Of a stretch of 64,000 nt of DNA, positions 34,251-43,349 are shown piece after piece (position 1 is the stretch's first letter; each line of letters starts with the position of its first letter). Source of the DNA: Erythrobacteraceae bacterium CCH12-C2 (lineage in GTDB: Bacteria > Pseudomonadota > Alphaproteobacteria > Sphingomonadales > Sphingomonadaceae); NCBI GenBank assembly GCA_001556995.1, contig LSKF01000163.1, positions 99,323 through 163,322 on the forward strand. Direction: 5' to 3'. Under the pieces are notes generated by a model that was not told where the DNA came from, ran no database searches, and saw nothing but the letters and a program-made list of their open reading frames with translations. The position numbers were made by a program, and so were the translations under genes.

Positions 34251-34859
34251 ATGGCCAGCATTCCCTCCCGCACCGGCTCGGTGGAGCGCAACACGACCGA
34301 GACCAAAATCGCGATTGCCGTCAACCTTGATGGCACCGGCGCCTATGACGTGTCGACTGGCATCGGGTTCCTCGATCACATGGTCGAACAGTTCAGCCGT
34401 CATTCGCTGATTGATGTGACGATGAAGATCGAAGGCGATCTGCATGTCGATCAGCACCACACCACCGAGGACTCGGCGATCGCGCTGGGTCAGGCGATCG
34501 CGCAGGCCTTGGGTGACAAGGCCGGGATCGGGCGATATGGCGCGGCCTATTCGCCGATGGACGAGACGCTCTCGCGCGTCGCGCTCGACATTTCCGGGCG
34601 GCCTTATCTGGTGTGGAAGGCCAAGTTCACGCAGGAACGCTTGGGCGAGTGGGATACCGAGTTGATCGAGCACTGGTTCCATTCTGTGGCGCAGGCGGCC
34701 GGGATCACGCTGCACATGGAATTGCTCTACGGCACCAACAACCACCACATCTGCGAGAGCCTCTACAAGGGTTTCGCCCGCGCGATGCGGCAGGCGGTGG
34801 AGCGCGATCCGCGGAAAGGCGGGGCGATCCCCAGCACCAAGGGGCAGCTGGGTGGCTAG
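34251..34859 (+). CDS. hisB: Imidazoleglycerol-phosphate dehydratase
   Basis: Catalyses dehydration of imidazole glycerol phosphate in histidine synthesis. The protein has 202 residues, the usual length of the single-domain enzyme. The metal-binding motifs are [33 protein letters not shown], then [19 protein letters not shown] and [23 protein letters not shown] 34251 was chosen because it gives a normal N-terminus ([15 protein letters not shown]). It opens the his operon; its stop overlaps the GTG of the YCII gene. Confidence 0.96.
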   Translation: MASIPSRTGSVERNTTETKIAIAVNLDGTGAYDVSTGIGFLDHMVEQFSRHSLIDVTMKIEGDLHVDQHHTTEDSAIALGQAIAQALGDKAGIGRYGAAYSPMDETLSRVALDISGRPYLVWKAKFTQERLGEWDTELIEHWFHSVAQAAGITLHMELLYGTNNHHICESLYKGFARAMRQAVERDPRKGGAIPSTKGQLGG

Positions 34860-35148
34860 CATCTTCATCGCCTCGCTGACCTACACCGTGCCCATCGAAC
34901 AGGTGGATGCGGTGCTGGCGGACCATCTCGCATGGCTCAAGGCCGGTCACGAGGCGGGGCACTTCCTCGCCTGGGGGCCGCGCGAGCCGCGCGATGGCGG
35001 GCTGATTTTCGTGAAGGCCGCCAGCCGTGCCGAGGCCGAGACGCTGCTGATGAGCGATCCCTTCATGCTCCACCAGCTGGCCGATCTCACCATCATGCAA
35101 TGGACCCCGCGCTTCGTCGGGCCGGGGCTGGAGGCCTTTGGTGGCTGA
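34852..35148 (+). CDS. YCII-related small protein within the his operon
   Basis: A protein of 98 residues from GTG 34852 with a ferredoxin-like YCII/YciI fold. The conserved core has [20 protein letters not shown] (including the His that aligns with the YCII active-site His), a central [18 protein letters not shown] strand pair, and [20 protein letters not shown]. It overlaps hisB by 8 bases and hisH by 8 bases, so it is part of the operon. The function is unknown; YCII members may bind or hydrolyse small ligands. Retention between hisB and hisH suggests a link to the pathway or to a reactive by-product. Confidence 0.82.
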   Translation: MASIFIASLTYTVPIEQVDAVLADHLAWLKAGHEAGHFLAWGPREPRDGGLIFVKAASRAEAETLLMSDPFMLHQLADLTIMQWTPRFVGPGLEAFGG

Positions 35149-35767
35149 GGTCGTTGCTCTGGTCGATTACGGCGCGGGCAACCTTCACTCGGTTCACAAT
35201 GCGCTGAAAGCGGCGGGGGCCGATGTCACCGTCACCGCTGATCCCTTTGTGGTGCGCGCCGCTGATCGCATCGTGCTGCCCGGTGTCGGCAGCTTCAAGG
35301 CCTGCGCCGAGGGGCTTGCCGCGATCCCGCATATGGTTGAGGCCATGACCGAGCGGGTGCAGGTGGGCGGTGCGCCATTTCTCGGCATTTGTGTCGGGAT
35401 GCAGTTGCTGGCCGACCGGGGCTTGGAGCATGGCGAGACCCCCGGCCTCGGCTGGGTGCCCGGCGAGGTGCGGCTGATCCAGCCATCCGACCCGGCGATC
35501 AAGGTGCCGCATATGGGCTGGAACGACGTCGCCTTGCTCCCCCATGCGCGGGATCACACGGTGATCGAGGAGGGCGAGGCCTATTTCCTCCACTCCTATC
35601 ACTTCGCTGCCGCTGACCCGCATCATGTCGCCGCGATGACCGACCACGGCGAGGGGCTGGTCGCAGCTGTGGCCCGCGACAACATCATCGGTGTGCAGTT
35701 TCACCCGGAAAAGAGCCAGGCCTATGGCCTCGCGACGCTCCGGCGCTTTCTGGAGTGGTTCCCTTGA
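35141..35767 (+). CDS. hisH: Imidazole glycerol phosphate synthase glutaminase subunit
   Basis: A class I amidotransferase that supplies ammonia to HisF. The protein has about 208 residues from GTG 35141. It begins VALVDYGAGNLHSVHNALKA, with the nucleophile Cys in FLGICVGMQLLAD and the His-Glu pair in GVQFHPEKSQAYG. PHMGWNDVALLPHA is a HisH hallmark. Overlaps at both ends couple it to the YCII gene and hisA. Confidence 0.96.
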   Translation: MAEVVALVDYGAGNLHSVHNALKAAGADVTVTADPFVVRAADRIVLPGVGSFKACAEGLAAIPHMVEAMTERVQVGGAPFLGICVGMQLLADRGLEHGETPGLGWVPGEVRLIQPSDPAIKVPHMGWNDVALLPHARDHTVIEEGEAYFLHSYHFAAADPHHVAAMTDHGEGLVAAVARDNIIGVQFHPEKSQAYGLATLRRFLEWFP

Positions 35768-36495
35768 TCATTTTCCCCGCCATCGATTTGAAGGGCGGCC
35801 AGGTCGTACGCCTCGCCGAGGGCGACATGGACCGCGCCACGATCTACGGCGATGATCCCGCCGCGCAGGCGCTGATCTTTGCCGAGGCTGGGGCCGAGCA
35901 TCTCCACGTGGTCGATCTCGACGGCAGCTTTGCGGGCGAAAGCCGCAACCGTGCCGCAGTGGAAGCCATTGTCGCGGCCTTCCCGGGCTATGTGCAACTG
36001 GGCGGCGGCATCCGCGATGCGGCGGTAGTGGAGGGATGGTTCAACCTCGGCGTGGCACGGGTGGTGATGGGCTCTGCCGCGCTCAAGAAGCCCGAGTTCG
36101 TCAAGGACATGGCGCGCGAGTGGGAGAACGGCATCGTCGTCGCGGTGGATGCGAAGGACGGGATGGTCGCGACCGAAGGCTGGGCAGAGGTCTCCGACGT
36201 CCCCGTGACTGATCTTGCCCGCCGGTTCGAGGACGCGGGGGTTGCCTCGCTGCTATTCACCGACATTGGCCGCGATGGCTTGCTGAAAGGTGTGAACATC
36301 GAAGCCACCGTCGATCTCGCGCGCCGCGTCGATATCCCGGTGATCGCCAGCGGCGGGGTGAAGGGCCTCGATGACATCCACATCCTCGCGCTTCACGCGC
36401 ACGAGGGGATCGAGGGGGTGATCACGGGGCGCGCGCTCTATGAAGGGCGGCTCGATCTGGCGGCAGCGATTGCGATGGGGGCACGGGCAGGATGA
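35764..36495 (+). CDS. hisA: ProFAR isomerase
   Basis: Isomerises the ProFAR intermediate to PRFAR. The protein has 243 residues, a TIM barrel. The N-terminus [20 protein letters not shown] carries the first catalytic Asp. The phosphate-binding halves are [20 protein letters not shown] and [19 protein letters not shown] placed the start at TTG 35764 (TTGA overlap with hisH) because homologs begin here; a GTG at 35755 would add three residues. Confidence 0.95.
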   Translation: MIIFPAIDLKGGQVVRLAEGDMDRATIYGDDPAAQALIFAEAGAEHLHVVDLDGSFAGESRNRAAVEAIVAAFPGYVQLGGGIRDAAVVEGWFNLGVARVVMGSAALKKPEFVKDMAREWENGIVVAVDAKDGMVATEGWAEVSDVPVTDLARRFEDAGVASLLFTDIGRDGLLKGVNIEATVDLARRVDIPVIASGGVKGLDDIHILALHAHEGIEGVITGRALYEGRLDLAAAIAMGARAG

Positions 36496-37256
36496 CCGTC
36501 CGCGTCCGTGTCATCCCCTGCCTCGACGTCGCCGATGGCCGCGTGGTCAAGGGCGTCAACTTCGTCGACCTCAAAGACGCAGGCGATCCCGTAGAGCAGG
36601 CGCGGGCCTATGATGCGGCGGGGGCGGACGAGCTGTGTTTTCTCGACATTTCCGCCAGCCATGAAGGACGCGGGACGCTGCTCGACATGGTGCGGCGCAC
36701 GGCAGAGGTTTGCTTTATGCCGCTCACCGTCGGCGGCGGAGTGCGCTCAGCCGAGGATGCGCGCGCGCTGCTGCTGGCGGGGGCGGACAAGGTCGCGGTC
36801 AATTCGGCGGCAGTCGCGCGCCCTGAACTGGTGGGCGAAATCGCGGAACGGTTCGGCAGCCAATGCGTCGTTGCCAGCGTCGATGCACGCCGCACGCCGC
36901 GCGGAAACTGGGAAATCTTCACCCACGGCGGGCGCAAGCCGACCGGGATCGACGCGGTCGAATATGCGCTGAAAGTCGCCGGTCTGGGCGCGGGCGAGTT
37001 GCTCGTGACGTCGATGGACGGAGACGGCACGCAGAGAGGCTACGACCTCGACCTGACCCGCGAAATCGCCGACGCGGTCAGCGTGCCGGTGATCGCCAGT
37101 GGCGGGGTTGGCAGCCTCGAGCACTTGGTCGAGGGTGTCACCAAGGGCCACGCCAGCGCGGTGCTGGCCGCCTCGATTTTCCACTTCGGCCAGCACACCA
37201 TCGCCGAGGCCCATGCTGCGCTCAGGGCGGCAGGCTTGCCCGCGCGCGGGGTTTGA
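36492..37256 (+). CDS. hisF: Imidazole glycerol phosphate synthase cyclase subunit
   Basis: Closes the imidazole ring, producing IGP and AICAR with ammonia from HisH. The protein has 254 residues. The N-terminal [20 protein letters not shown] contains the catalytic Asp; [20 protein letters not shown] and [18 protein letters not shown] bind phosphates; [20 protein letters not shown] carries the second catalytic Asp. It overlaps hisA by 4 bases and is followed after 14 bases by hisE. Confidence 0.97.
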   Translation: MTVRVRVIPCLDVADGRVVKGVNFVDLKDAGDPVEQARAYDAAGADELCFLDISASHEGRGTLLDMVRRTAEVCFMPLTVGGGVRSAEDARALLLAGADKVAVNSAAVARPELVGEIAERFGSQCVVASVDARRTPRGNWEIFTHGGRKPTGIDAVEYALKVAGLGAGELLVTSMDGDGTQRGYDLDLTREIADAVSVPVIASGGVGSLEHLVEGVTKGHASAVLAASIFHFGQHTIAEAHAALRAAGLPARGV

Positions 37257-37270
37257 CCGAAAGAAGCGTC

Positions 37271-37585
37271 ATGGACACTCTCACCCGCCTCGAAGCGACC
37301 ATCGCCCAGCGTCTGAAAGCCTCGCCCGAGGAGAGCTATGTGGCCAAGCTGCACGCCAAGGGGCTGGCGAAGATCGCGCAGAAGCTCGGCGAGGAAGCGA
37401 CCGAGGCGGTGATCGCCGCGCTCGCAGGCGACGAGGCCGAACTTGTGGGCGAGGCGGCGGATGTATTGTTCCACTTGCTGGTGCTGCTCGCGGAAAAGGG
37501 CGTCACGCTGGAACAGGTTTTCGCTGAACTCGACCGCCGCCAAGGCACTTCGGGCCTCACCGAAAAAGCATCACGGAGCGAATAA
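37271..37585 (+). CDS. hisE: Phosphoribosyl-ATP pyrophosphatase
   Basis: Removes pyrophosphate from PR-ATP, the second step of histidine synthesis. The protein has 104 residues, all-helical. The MazG-like metal-binding pattern is [18 protein letters not shown] with [21 protein letters not shown] 37271 was chosen because the upstream frame is out of register with hisF and unrelated. HisI is not fused or adjacent and must be encoded elsewhere. Its stop overlaps the HIT gene start. Confidence 0.95.
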   Translation: MDTLTRLEATIAQRLKASPEESYVAKLHAKGLAKIAQKLGEEATEAVIAALAGDEAELVGEAADVLFHLLVLLAEKGVTLEQVFAELDRRQGTSGLTEKASRSE

Positions 37586-37965
37586 TGCCGATCGACCCGA
37601 CCTTGCCCTATGATGACGCCAACATCTTCGCCCGGATCCTGCGCGGGGAAATCCCCTCGAAGACAGTCTACGAGGATGATTGGGCCTTCGCCTTCGAAGA
37701 CATCAACCCGCAGGCCGAGATCCACACGCTGGTGGTGCCCAAGGGCCGCTACGTCAGCTGGGATGATTTCTCGGCCAAGGCATCCGATGCAGAAATCGCC
37801 GGTTTCGTGCGCGCGGTGGGGGAAGTGGCGCGGATGAAGGGGCTGGTCGAACCGGGCTACCGCCTCCTCGCCAACATTGGCGCGCATGGCGGGCAGGAAG
37901 TGCCGCATCTCCACGTCCACATTTTTGGCGGCCAGCCATTAGGCCCGATGATCGCGCGGCGCTAA
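37585..37965 (+). CDS. HIT-family nucleotide hydrolase/transferase (HinT-like)
   Basis: A protein of 126 residues. The active site HLHVHIF with the HxHxHxx motif lies near the C-terminus. Upstream are NIFARILRGEIPSKTVYEDD and IHTLVVPKGRYVSWDDFSA, the usual HinT-type start. Members hydrolyse nucleoside phosphoramidates. It often follows hisE in alphaproteobacteria, as here, with a 1-base overlap. Confidence 0.93.
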   Translation: MPIDPTLPYDDANIFARILRGEIPSKTVYEDDWAFAFEDINPQAEIHTLVVPKGRYVSWDDFSAKASDAEIAGFVRAVGEVARMKGLVEPGYRLLANIGAHGGQEVPHLHVHIFGGQPLGPMIARR

Positions 37966-38067
37966 CGCTGCACATCTGATCGCTGGTGCGACTCGTTTCA
38001 TCGGCAATCATCGACATTTCGCATGACCCGGCTTTGCAGCGATTCCGCGCTAGGCTAGGTGGCAGGC

Positions 38068-38517
38068 ATGACCTCTCCCAACCCTCCCGGCGGCGTCCTT
38101 GATGGCGCACGGCATTTGTATGCAGTGCGCGTCTATTACGAGGATACTGACCTGTCGGGGATCACCTACCACGCCAACTACCTGCGCTGGTTTGAACGCG
38201 CGCGCAGCGATCTGCTGCGCCTGCTCGGGATCGATCAGCGCGCGGCGATCGAGAGCGGGGAAGGGGCCTATGCGCTTTCCGAGGTGAACCTGAAATACCT
38301 CCGCCCGGCCAAGCTGGAAGACGATGTTGTGATCGAGACCATCAGCAGCGAAGTCGGCGCGGCCAGCGTGCGAATGCATCAGACTGCGCGCCGCGGTGAC
38401 GACATTCTTGCCACCGCCGATGTCCGTGCCGCTTTCATCACCCTCGATGGCCGCCCGCGCCGTCAACCCGCGCCGTGGCGCGCTGCCTTCCAGACATTCA
38501 TGAACAAGGAAACCTGA
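38068..38517 (+). CDS. ybgC: Acyl-CoA thioesterase, YbgC family
   Basis: A hotdog-fold thioesterase of about 149 residues. The signature YAVRVYYEDTDLSGITYHAN carries the catalytic Asp and is followed by YLRWFERARSDLLRLLGI. LSEVNLKYLRPAKLEDDVVI is the central strand pair. It starts the Tol-Pal operon, its usual place in proteobacteria, 4 bases before tolQ. ATG 38068 is favoured over the GTG at 38059. Confidence 0.93.
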   Translation: MTSPNPPGGVLDGARHLYAVRVYYEDTDLSGITYHANYLRWFERARSDLLRLLGIDQRAAIESGEGAYALSEVNLKYLRPAKLEDDVVIETISSEVGAASVRMHQTARRGDDILATADVRAAFITLDGRPRRQPAPWRAAFQTFMNKET

Positions 38518-38521
38518 TCCC

Positions 38522-39229
38522 GTGACGCTTGCCCTGCTCAGCGCTGCTGCCGCCACGCCCGCTGCCACCCGGCTCGATCCGGTCGAACTGTTCCTTGAGG
38601 CCGACATCATCGTGCAAGCGGTAATGGTCGGCCTGCTTCTCGCCAGTATCTGGGTGTGGATGATCATCATTTCGTTCACAATGCGGATCGGTGGGCTGAC
38701 CAAGAAGTCGCGCGAATACGAGGCCGAATTCTGGGACCAGCGCGACCGCGAAGCGCTGCTGACCAAGCAGGTGCGCAAGGAAGTCCCCGCCGCGCGCGTC
38801 GCGGCGGCCGGGCTCGATGAATGGCGCAAGTCCACCGCCAAGCAGCCGGTGGACCGAGACGCCACCCGCCAGCGCATCGCCGCCGCGATGGACAGCCAGA
38901 TCGCCGAAGAAGCTGACGATCTCGCCGGACGGCTGAATTTCCTCGCCACGGTCGGCTCGGTCGCGCCCTTCGTCGGCCTGTTCGGCACGGTGTGGGGGAT
39001 CATGCAGAGCTTCTTCCAGATCGGCGCACAGCAGAGCGCGTCGCTCACTGTGGTCGCCCCCGGCATCGCCGAGGCGCTGTTTGCCACCGCCATCGGCCTG
39101 TTCGCGGCGATTCCGGCGGTGATCGCCTATAACCGCTTCGGCGGGGCGGTGGACCGTTATGAGGCGACGCTGCAACGGTTCGCCGACAAGCTCCACAACG
39201 GCCTCAGCCGCGAGCTGGACCGCGCGTAA
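38522..39229 (+). CDS. tolQ: TolQ, Tol-Pal proton-channel subunit
   Basis: An inner-membrane protein of 235 residues from GTG 38522. It has an N-terminal transmembrane helix (AVMVGLLLASIWVWMIIISF), a large cytoplasmic loop, and two C-terminal helices with FLATVGSVAPFVGLFGTVWG and APGIAEALFATAIGLFAAIP. These are the TolQ/ExbB proton-channel helices, including the conserved Thr/Ser residues. It overlaps tolR by 1 base. With TolR it harvests the proton gradient to drive TolA. Confidence 0.96.
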   Translation: MTLALLSAAAATPAATRLDPVELFLEADIIVQAVMVGLLLASIWVWMIIISFTMRIGGLTKKSREYEAEFWDQRDREALLTKQVRKEVPAARVAAAGLDEWRKSTAKQPVDRDATRQRIAAAMDSQIAEEADDLAGRLNFLATVGSVAPFVGLFGTVWGIMQSFFQIGAQQSASLTVVAPGIAEALFATAIGLFAAIPAVIAYNRFGGAVDRYEATLQRFADKLHNGLSRELDRA

Positions 39230-39666
39230 TGGGGGCGAGCCTCTCCTCCCGCCGCCGGGGCAAGCGCGCGCGCCGCGCCGCCATGGCCGAAATCAACGTC
39301 ACGCCATTGGTGGACGTGATGCTGGTGCTGCTCATCATCTTCATGGTCACGGTCACGCTGCCCGCTGTCGGCGTGCCCATCGAACTGCCCGAAAGCCGCG
39401 CCGCGCCGGTGGAGGAGCAGCCCGATCAGATCACTATCTCGATCGACCGGGCGGGCGTGATCTACATCGACGACACGGCGGTGCCCCAAGGCGGGCTGCC
39501 CGCCGCGCTCGAAGCGCTGGACCGAGGGGGCGAGCCGCCACTGGTGGTGCTGCGCGGAGACCGGAGCCTCGACTATGGCCGGGTGATGCAGGTGATGGGG
39601 GAATTGGGCCGCGCCGGGTTCACTTCGATCTCGCTGGTCACCGACGGTTCAGTTTCGGCTCCATAA
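39229..39666 (+). CDS. tolR: TolR, Tol-Pal stator-coupling subunit
   Basis: A protein of 145 residues with one transmembrane helix. The helix contains the essential Asp in INVTPLVDVMLVLLIIFMVT. A short periplasmic domain follows (ITISIDRAGVIYIDDTAV, then PPLVVLRGDRSLDYGRVMQV). The N-terminus is strongly basic (SRRRGKRARRAAM). It is typical in length and layout, so this is TolR rather than ExbD given its place after tolQ. Confidence 0.96.
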   Translation: MGASLSSRRRGKRARRAAMAEINVTPLVDVMLVLLIIFMVTVTLPAVGVPIELPESRAAPVEEQPDQITISIDRAGVIYIDDTAVPQGGLPAALEALDRGGEPPLVVLRGDRSLDYGRVMQVMGELGRAGFTSISLVTDGSVSAP

Positions 39667-39678
39667 CCGGGACAGGAG

Positions 39679-40494
39679 ATGGGTGAGATAGCGCTCCGCA
39701 ACGAGGACAGGATCGGCCTTGCCGCCGCCATCGTGCTGCACGGCGCGCTGGTGGCCGTGTTGCTGATACAGACCGTGCGCAGCGAGGTTTCAGTGTTCCC
39801 TGAGCGGGTGACGGTGAGCCTGGTGACCGAAGTCGGGCTCAAAAACGAGTCGCCTGATCCGGTGAGCGAGAGCCGGGCTGCTATTGCCCCGACCCTCGCC
39901 GAAGAGCCCGCGCCGCCTCCCACGCCGCAGCCACAACCGCAGCCGACCCGCGCCGCGCGCCCGACGCCAGCGCCAACCCAGCCCGCGCCGACGAGGGAGC
40001 GGTCGCGCCCCGACCGCGCTCCGGCGCCCGCCGCCCGTTCCACGCCCGCGCCAAAGCCCAGCAACGCGCCCGCTAAGCCTGCCGCAAAGACCGGGGGCAG
40101 CCGCATCGGCGATGATTTCCTCGACGGCAAGGGCAGCTCGACCAGCACCAACGAAACCCGCGCCCCGGCCGCCGCCTTTGGCAGTGCGGAACGCGCCGCG
40201 CTGTCATCAGCCATTACCCGCCAGCTCCGCCCGCACTGGACCGCACCGTCGGGCCTTGAAGCGGAATTGCTGATCTCGACCGTCAGCTGGGACCTCAACC
40301 GCGATGGCACCCTGCGCGGCACCCCGCGCTGCCGCACCGACCCGGCGAGTATCACCGAAAGCAATCGCCCCCAGGCCAGCCTGCATTGCGAGCGCGCGAT
40401 CCGGGCCGTACAACGGGCCGCCCCGTTCAATCTCCCCGACCAGTTCTACGACCGCTGGAAAGCGCTCGAGTGGCAATTCGACCGAAGGCTCTGA
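39679..40494 (+). CDS. tolA: TolA-like envelope-spanning protein
   Basis: A protein of 271 residues. One N-terminal helix (AAAIVLHGALVAVLLIQTVR) is followed by a Pro/Ala/Arg-rich linker (about residues 70-140), shorter and more proline-rich than the enterobacterial helical TolA spacer. The C-terminal domain is TonB/TolA-like and includes LRPHWTAPSGLEAELLISTV and ASLHCERAIRAVQRAAPFNL. It spans the periplasm to reach Pal and TolB. Position between tolR and tolB identifies it, since sequence conservation is weak. Confidence 0.9.
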   Translation: MGEIALRNEDRIGLAAAIVLHGALVAVLLIQTVRSEVSVFPERVTVSLVTEVGLKNESPDPVSESRAAIAPTLAEEPAPPPTPQPQPQPTRAARPTPAPTQPAPTRERSRPDRAPAPAARSTPAPKPSNAPAKPAAKTGGSRIGDDFLDGKGSSTSTNETRAPAAAFGSAERAALSSAITRQLRPHWTAPSGLEAELLISTVSWDLNRDGTLRGTPRCRTDPASITESNRPQASLHCERAIRAVQRAAPFNLPDQFYDRWKALEWQFDRRL

Positions 40495-40495
40495 C

Positions 40496-41893
40496 ATGAC
40501 CAAAAAGCTTCTCCTGCTTCTGACCGCTGCGCTGATCGCCGCACCTGCCGCCGCGCAGGATCTCGGGGCGCCGGTGGGCGAGGATGGCCCGGTTGAAAGC
40601 GTCGCGGTCGAAGGCGAGGGCGATGGCCCGCTGCGCGGCACGGTGACCGACGAAAGCGCATGGTCCGACATCGGCATCGCCATCCCCGCCTTCGCCACCG
40701 ACCGCGACCAGCCGACGCCTGCTAACGAGGCGGGTACCGGCGCGCTGGGCCGCGAAATTGCGCGCGTCATCACCGCCAACCTGCGCAACAACGGGCTGTT
40801 CAAGCCGGTCGGCCCCGACAGCCTGCCGCAGCCCGGCTTCCCGCAGATCACCGCACCTGCCTATGGCACCTGGACCGGACGCGGGGCGGAGATGCTGGTG
40901 CATGGCTATGTCCGCGCGCGCGATGATGGCAAGTTGGTGGTGGGCTGCTACCTCTATGACGTTGCGCTCCAGCAGCAATTGGTGCGCGAGGGCTGGGTGG
41001 TCGGCCCTGCCGACTGGCGGCGCGCGGCGCACAAGTGCTCAGACCTCATCTTCAGCCGCCTCACCGGCGAAAGCCCGTTCTTCGATAGCCGCATTGCCTA
41101 CATCGCCGAAACCGGGCCCAAGGATCGCCGGGTCAAGCGGCTCGCTGTGATGGACAGCGACGGGGCCAACCACCGCTTCCTCACGCTCGGCAGCGCCACC
41201 GCGCTCACACCGCGCTATTCGCCTGACTATGCGAAGATCCTCTACCTCTCCTATGTCGACGGCAACCCGCGGATCTACGTCTATGACATCGGCACCGGTA
41301 AGCAGACGCTAGTGACCGAGAACAAGAACCCCACCATCGCCCCGCGCTGGTCGCCCGATGGCAAGTTCATTCTCTTTTCGATGGCAGTCGCCGGCAATAC
41401 CGATATCTACCGCGTGCCCGCCACCGGCGGGGCAAGCGTCAAGCTCACCAGCAACCCCGGCATCGATGTGGGTGGTTCCTATTCCCCCGATGGCACTAAG
41501 ATCGTGTTCGAAAGCGACCGGTCCGGCAGCCAGCAATGCTACGTCATGGATGCGGATGGATCGAACCAGAAGCGCATCAGCTTTTTCGGCGGGCGCTGCG
41601 CCACGCCTGAATGGAGCCCGCGCGGTGACCAGATCGCCTTCACCCGGATTGCCGGGGACTTCAACGTCGCGGTGATGAACACCAGTGGCGGCGGGATGCG
41701 GGTGCTGACCCGCGGCTGGCAGGACGAGGCGCCGACCTGGGCCCCCAATGGCCGTATCATCCAGTTCTTCCGTACCGAGAAGAACACCGGGCGGTCCAGC
41801 ATCTGGCAGGTCGATCTGACTGGCCAGAACGAACGCCGTCTGCCGACTCCGGTCGATGCCTCTGACCCCGCTTGGGGGCCGATCCGTCCTTGA
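40496..41893 (+). CDS. tolB: TolB, periplasmic beta-propeller
   Basis: A protein of 465 residues. The signal peptide KLLLLLTAALIAAPAAAQ cleaves before DLGAP. The N-terminal domain has ARVITANLRNNGLFKPVGPD. The propeller contains repeated WSPDG-type blades: APRWSPDGKFILFSMAVAGN, GGSYSPDGTKIVFESDRSGS, ATPEWSPRGDQIAFTRIAGD and APTWAPNGRIIQFFRTEKN. ATG 40496 starts the signal peptide; an upstream extension overlapping tolA is not real. It binds Pal and TolA. Confidence 0.96.
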   Translation: MTKKLLLLLTAALIAAPAAAQDLGAPVGEDGPVESVAVEGEGDGPLRGTVTDESAWSDIGIAIPAFATDRDQPTPANEAGTGALGREIARVITANLRNNGLFKPVGPDSLPQPGFPQITAPAYGTWTGRGAEMLVHGYVRARDDGKLVVGCYLYDVALQQQLVREGWVVGPADWRRAAHKCSDLIFSRLTGESPFFDSRIAYIAETGPKDRRVKRLAVMDSDGANHRFLTLGSATALTPRYSPDYAKILYLSYVDGNPRIYVYDIGTGKQTLVTENKNPTIAPRWSPDGKFILFSMAVAGNTDIYRVPATGGASVKLTSNPGIDVGGSYSPDGTKIVFESDRSGSQQCYVMDADGSNQKRISFFGGRCATPEWSPRGDQIAFTRIAGDFNVAVMNTSGGGMRVLTRGWQDEAPTWAPNGRIIQFFRTEKNTGRSSIWQVDLTGQNERRLPTPVDASDPAWGPIRP

Positions 41894-41959
41894 GGATGGG
41901 ACTATGATTTCGCCCTCGTGATCTTTAGAAACGCCAAGTTATTCGGAAAGGAACCCGTG

Positions 41960-42478
41960 ATGAACACCAAGCTTGCGACAGTTCTGCTGCTGGCCTCGGC
42001 CAGTGCACTCGGCGCTTGTGCCAAGAAGGCGCCCGAAGTTCTGCCGCCGCCGCCGCAGACGGGCACCGGGAGCGGTCAGACCACGCCGCAGGTACAGCCC
42101 ACCGGTCCGCAGGTCGGCACACAGGCGCATTTCGCTGCCGCCGTCGGTTCCTCGACCACGATCTATTTCGAGACCGACCGCTTCAACATCGATTCGCAGG
42201 ATGCCGCTGCCTTGCAGGCGCAGGCGCAGTACTTCGCGCGCTATCCGCAGATCACCTTCACCATCGAAGGCCACGCCGATGAACGCGGCACCCGCGAATA
42301 CAACCTTGCGCTGGGTGAAAAGCGCGCCAATTCGGCGAAGAACTACCTTGTCAGCCTCGGGGTCGATCCGGGCCGCATTTCCGTTGTGAGCTATGGCAAG
42401 GAGCGCCCGGTAGCGCTGGCTTCGGATGAAAGCGCCTGGGCGCAGAACCGCCGCGCCGCTTCGGTGATTATCAATTAA
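41960..42478 (+). CDS. pal: Pal, peptidoglycan-associated lipoprotein
   Basis: A protein of 172 residues. The lipoprotein signal TKLATVLLLASASALGAC has its lipidated Cys near residue 20. A Pro/Gln-rich linker precedes the OmpA-like domain: TTIYFETDRFNIDSQDAAAL, TFTIEGHADERGTREYNLAL, then LGEKRANSAKNYLVSLGV. This binds diaminopimelate of peptidoglycan. AAAGGAA upstream is the ribosome-binding site. CpoB/YbgF, often the next gene, is absent here. Confidence 0.97.
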   Translation: MNTKLATVLLLASASALGACAKKAPEVLPPPPQTGTGSGQTTPQVQPTGPQVGTQAHFAAAVGSSTTIYFETDRFNIDSQDAAALQAQAQYFARYPQITFTIEGHADERGTREYNLALGEKRANSAKNYLVSLGVDPGRISVVSYGKERPVALASDESAWAQNRRAASVIIN

Positions 42479-42482
42479 GCGA

Positions 42483-42632
42483 TCAGGCGGGCAGGTCGGG
42501 CGAAGGCTCGGCCTGCACCGTATGCACGGCGGGCGCATCCATACCGGCCAGATCCCGCGCGCTCGCCATCACGCACAGACCCGCCATCGCGAGCACCGCG
42601 AAGAGGCTGGAGAGGGTCAGTTGGCGGCTCAT
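42483..42632 (-). CDS. Possible small exported protein
   Basis: A frame of 49 residues starting at ATG 42632. It has one hydrophobic segment (SRQLTLSSLFAVLAMAGLCV) after a short basic start, then a short polar tail ending in PSPDLPA. That pattern fits a small secreted or membrane-tethered peptide. It is convergent with pal, 4 bases from its stop. Support is limited to the hydrophobic pattern and a tidy frame, and it may be spurious. Confidence 0.4.
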   Translation of the reverse strand: MSRQLTLSSLFAVLAMAGLCVMASARDLAGMDAPAVHTVQAEPSPDLPA

Positions 42633-42811
42633 CAGGCGGTCTTTCAAAGGGCGGGGTGGCCGCCGTTCCGGGGTCGTCTCGCAATGCAACATTTCACATT
42701 GCAACTGGTTCCCGCCATCTCACGGCTATGAAACCGGCGCCAGAGCGCCTAGACTGAGCGCCTGATGCCTTCGACCAACGACATGAACCCGCACAGCTGC
42801 CGAGCCGCCGC

Positions 42812-43345
42812 ATGAGCCGCGCCAAGCGCTCGCTCGACTGGGGCTTTCCGCGTTGGCGGGCCTATGGCTCCTCGCAGGAAGCCACGCAGGTGCGCATTTG
42901 CGATCGGCATGGCTGCAATGAACCCGGCAATTGCCCCGCGCCGAAGGCCCCCAACAGCCGCGACCGGTGGTATTTTTGCCAGAAACATGCGGCCGAATAC
43001 AATTCCAAGTGGGATTACTTCGAAGGCCTCGAAGCGGCCGAGAAGGAAGAACGCGCCAAGGCCGAGCGGCAGGAGAGCGCAGGCTATGCCGAATCGGCGC
43101 ATTACGGCTGGGCCGGATCAGGTGATGGTTCACGCTCGGCCGACGAGATGCGCGCGCTCGAGGTGCTGGGGCTGGAGCCGGATGCCGATTTCGCGGCGGT
43201 CAAGAAAGCCTACCGCGCCCGCGCCAAGGAAGTACACCCCGATGTGAAACCGAGTGATGCCGAGGCGGCCAAGCAGTTTCAGCTGATCCAGACCAGCTAC
43301 GAAGTCCTGCGCGCGGCGGAAGAACGGCGCGAGTGGCGGGGCTAG
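42812..43345 (+). CDS. J-domain protein with N-terminal Cys-containing region
   Basis: A co-chaperone-type protein of 177 residues. The J-domain is at the C-terminus (about 115-177): ALEVLGLEPDADFAAVKKAY, RARAKEVHPDVKPSDAEAAK with the essential HPD, and FQLIQTSYEVLRAAEERRE. The first half contains ICDRHGCNEPGNCPAPKAP and RWYFCQKHAAEYNSKWDYFE, whose Cys and His could bind zinc. It probably recruits DnaK to specific clients. It is convergent with the SDR gene, 4 bases away. Confidence 0.87.
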   Translation: MSRAKRSLDWGFPRWRAYGSSQEATQVRICDRHGCNEPGNCPAPKAPNSRDRWYFCQKHAAEYNSKWDYFEGLEAAEKEERAKAERQESAGYAESAHYGWAGSGDGSRSADEMRALEVLGLEPDADFAAVKKAYRARAKEVHPDVKPSDAEAAKQFQLIQTSYEVLRAAEERREWRG

Positions 43346-43349
43346 GAGC

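Noticed and set aside
36863..37270. Extension of the hisE frame into hisF
   Set aside because: HisE is normally about 105 residues, matching the start at 37271.
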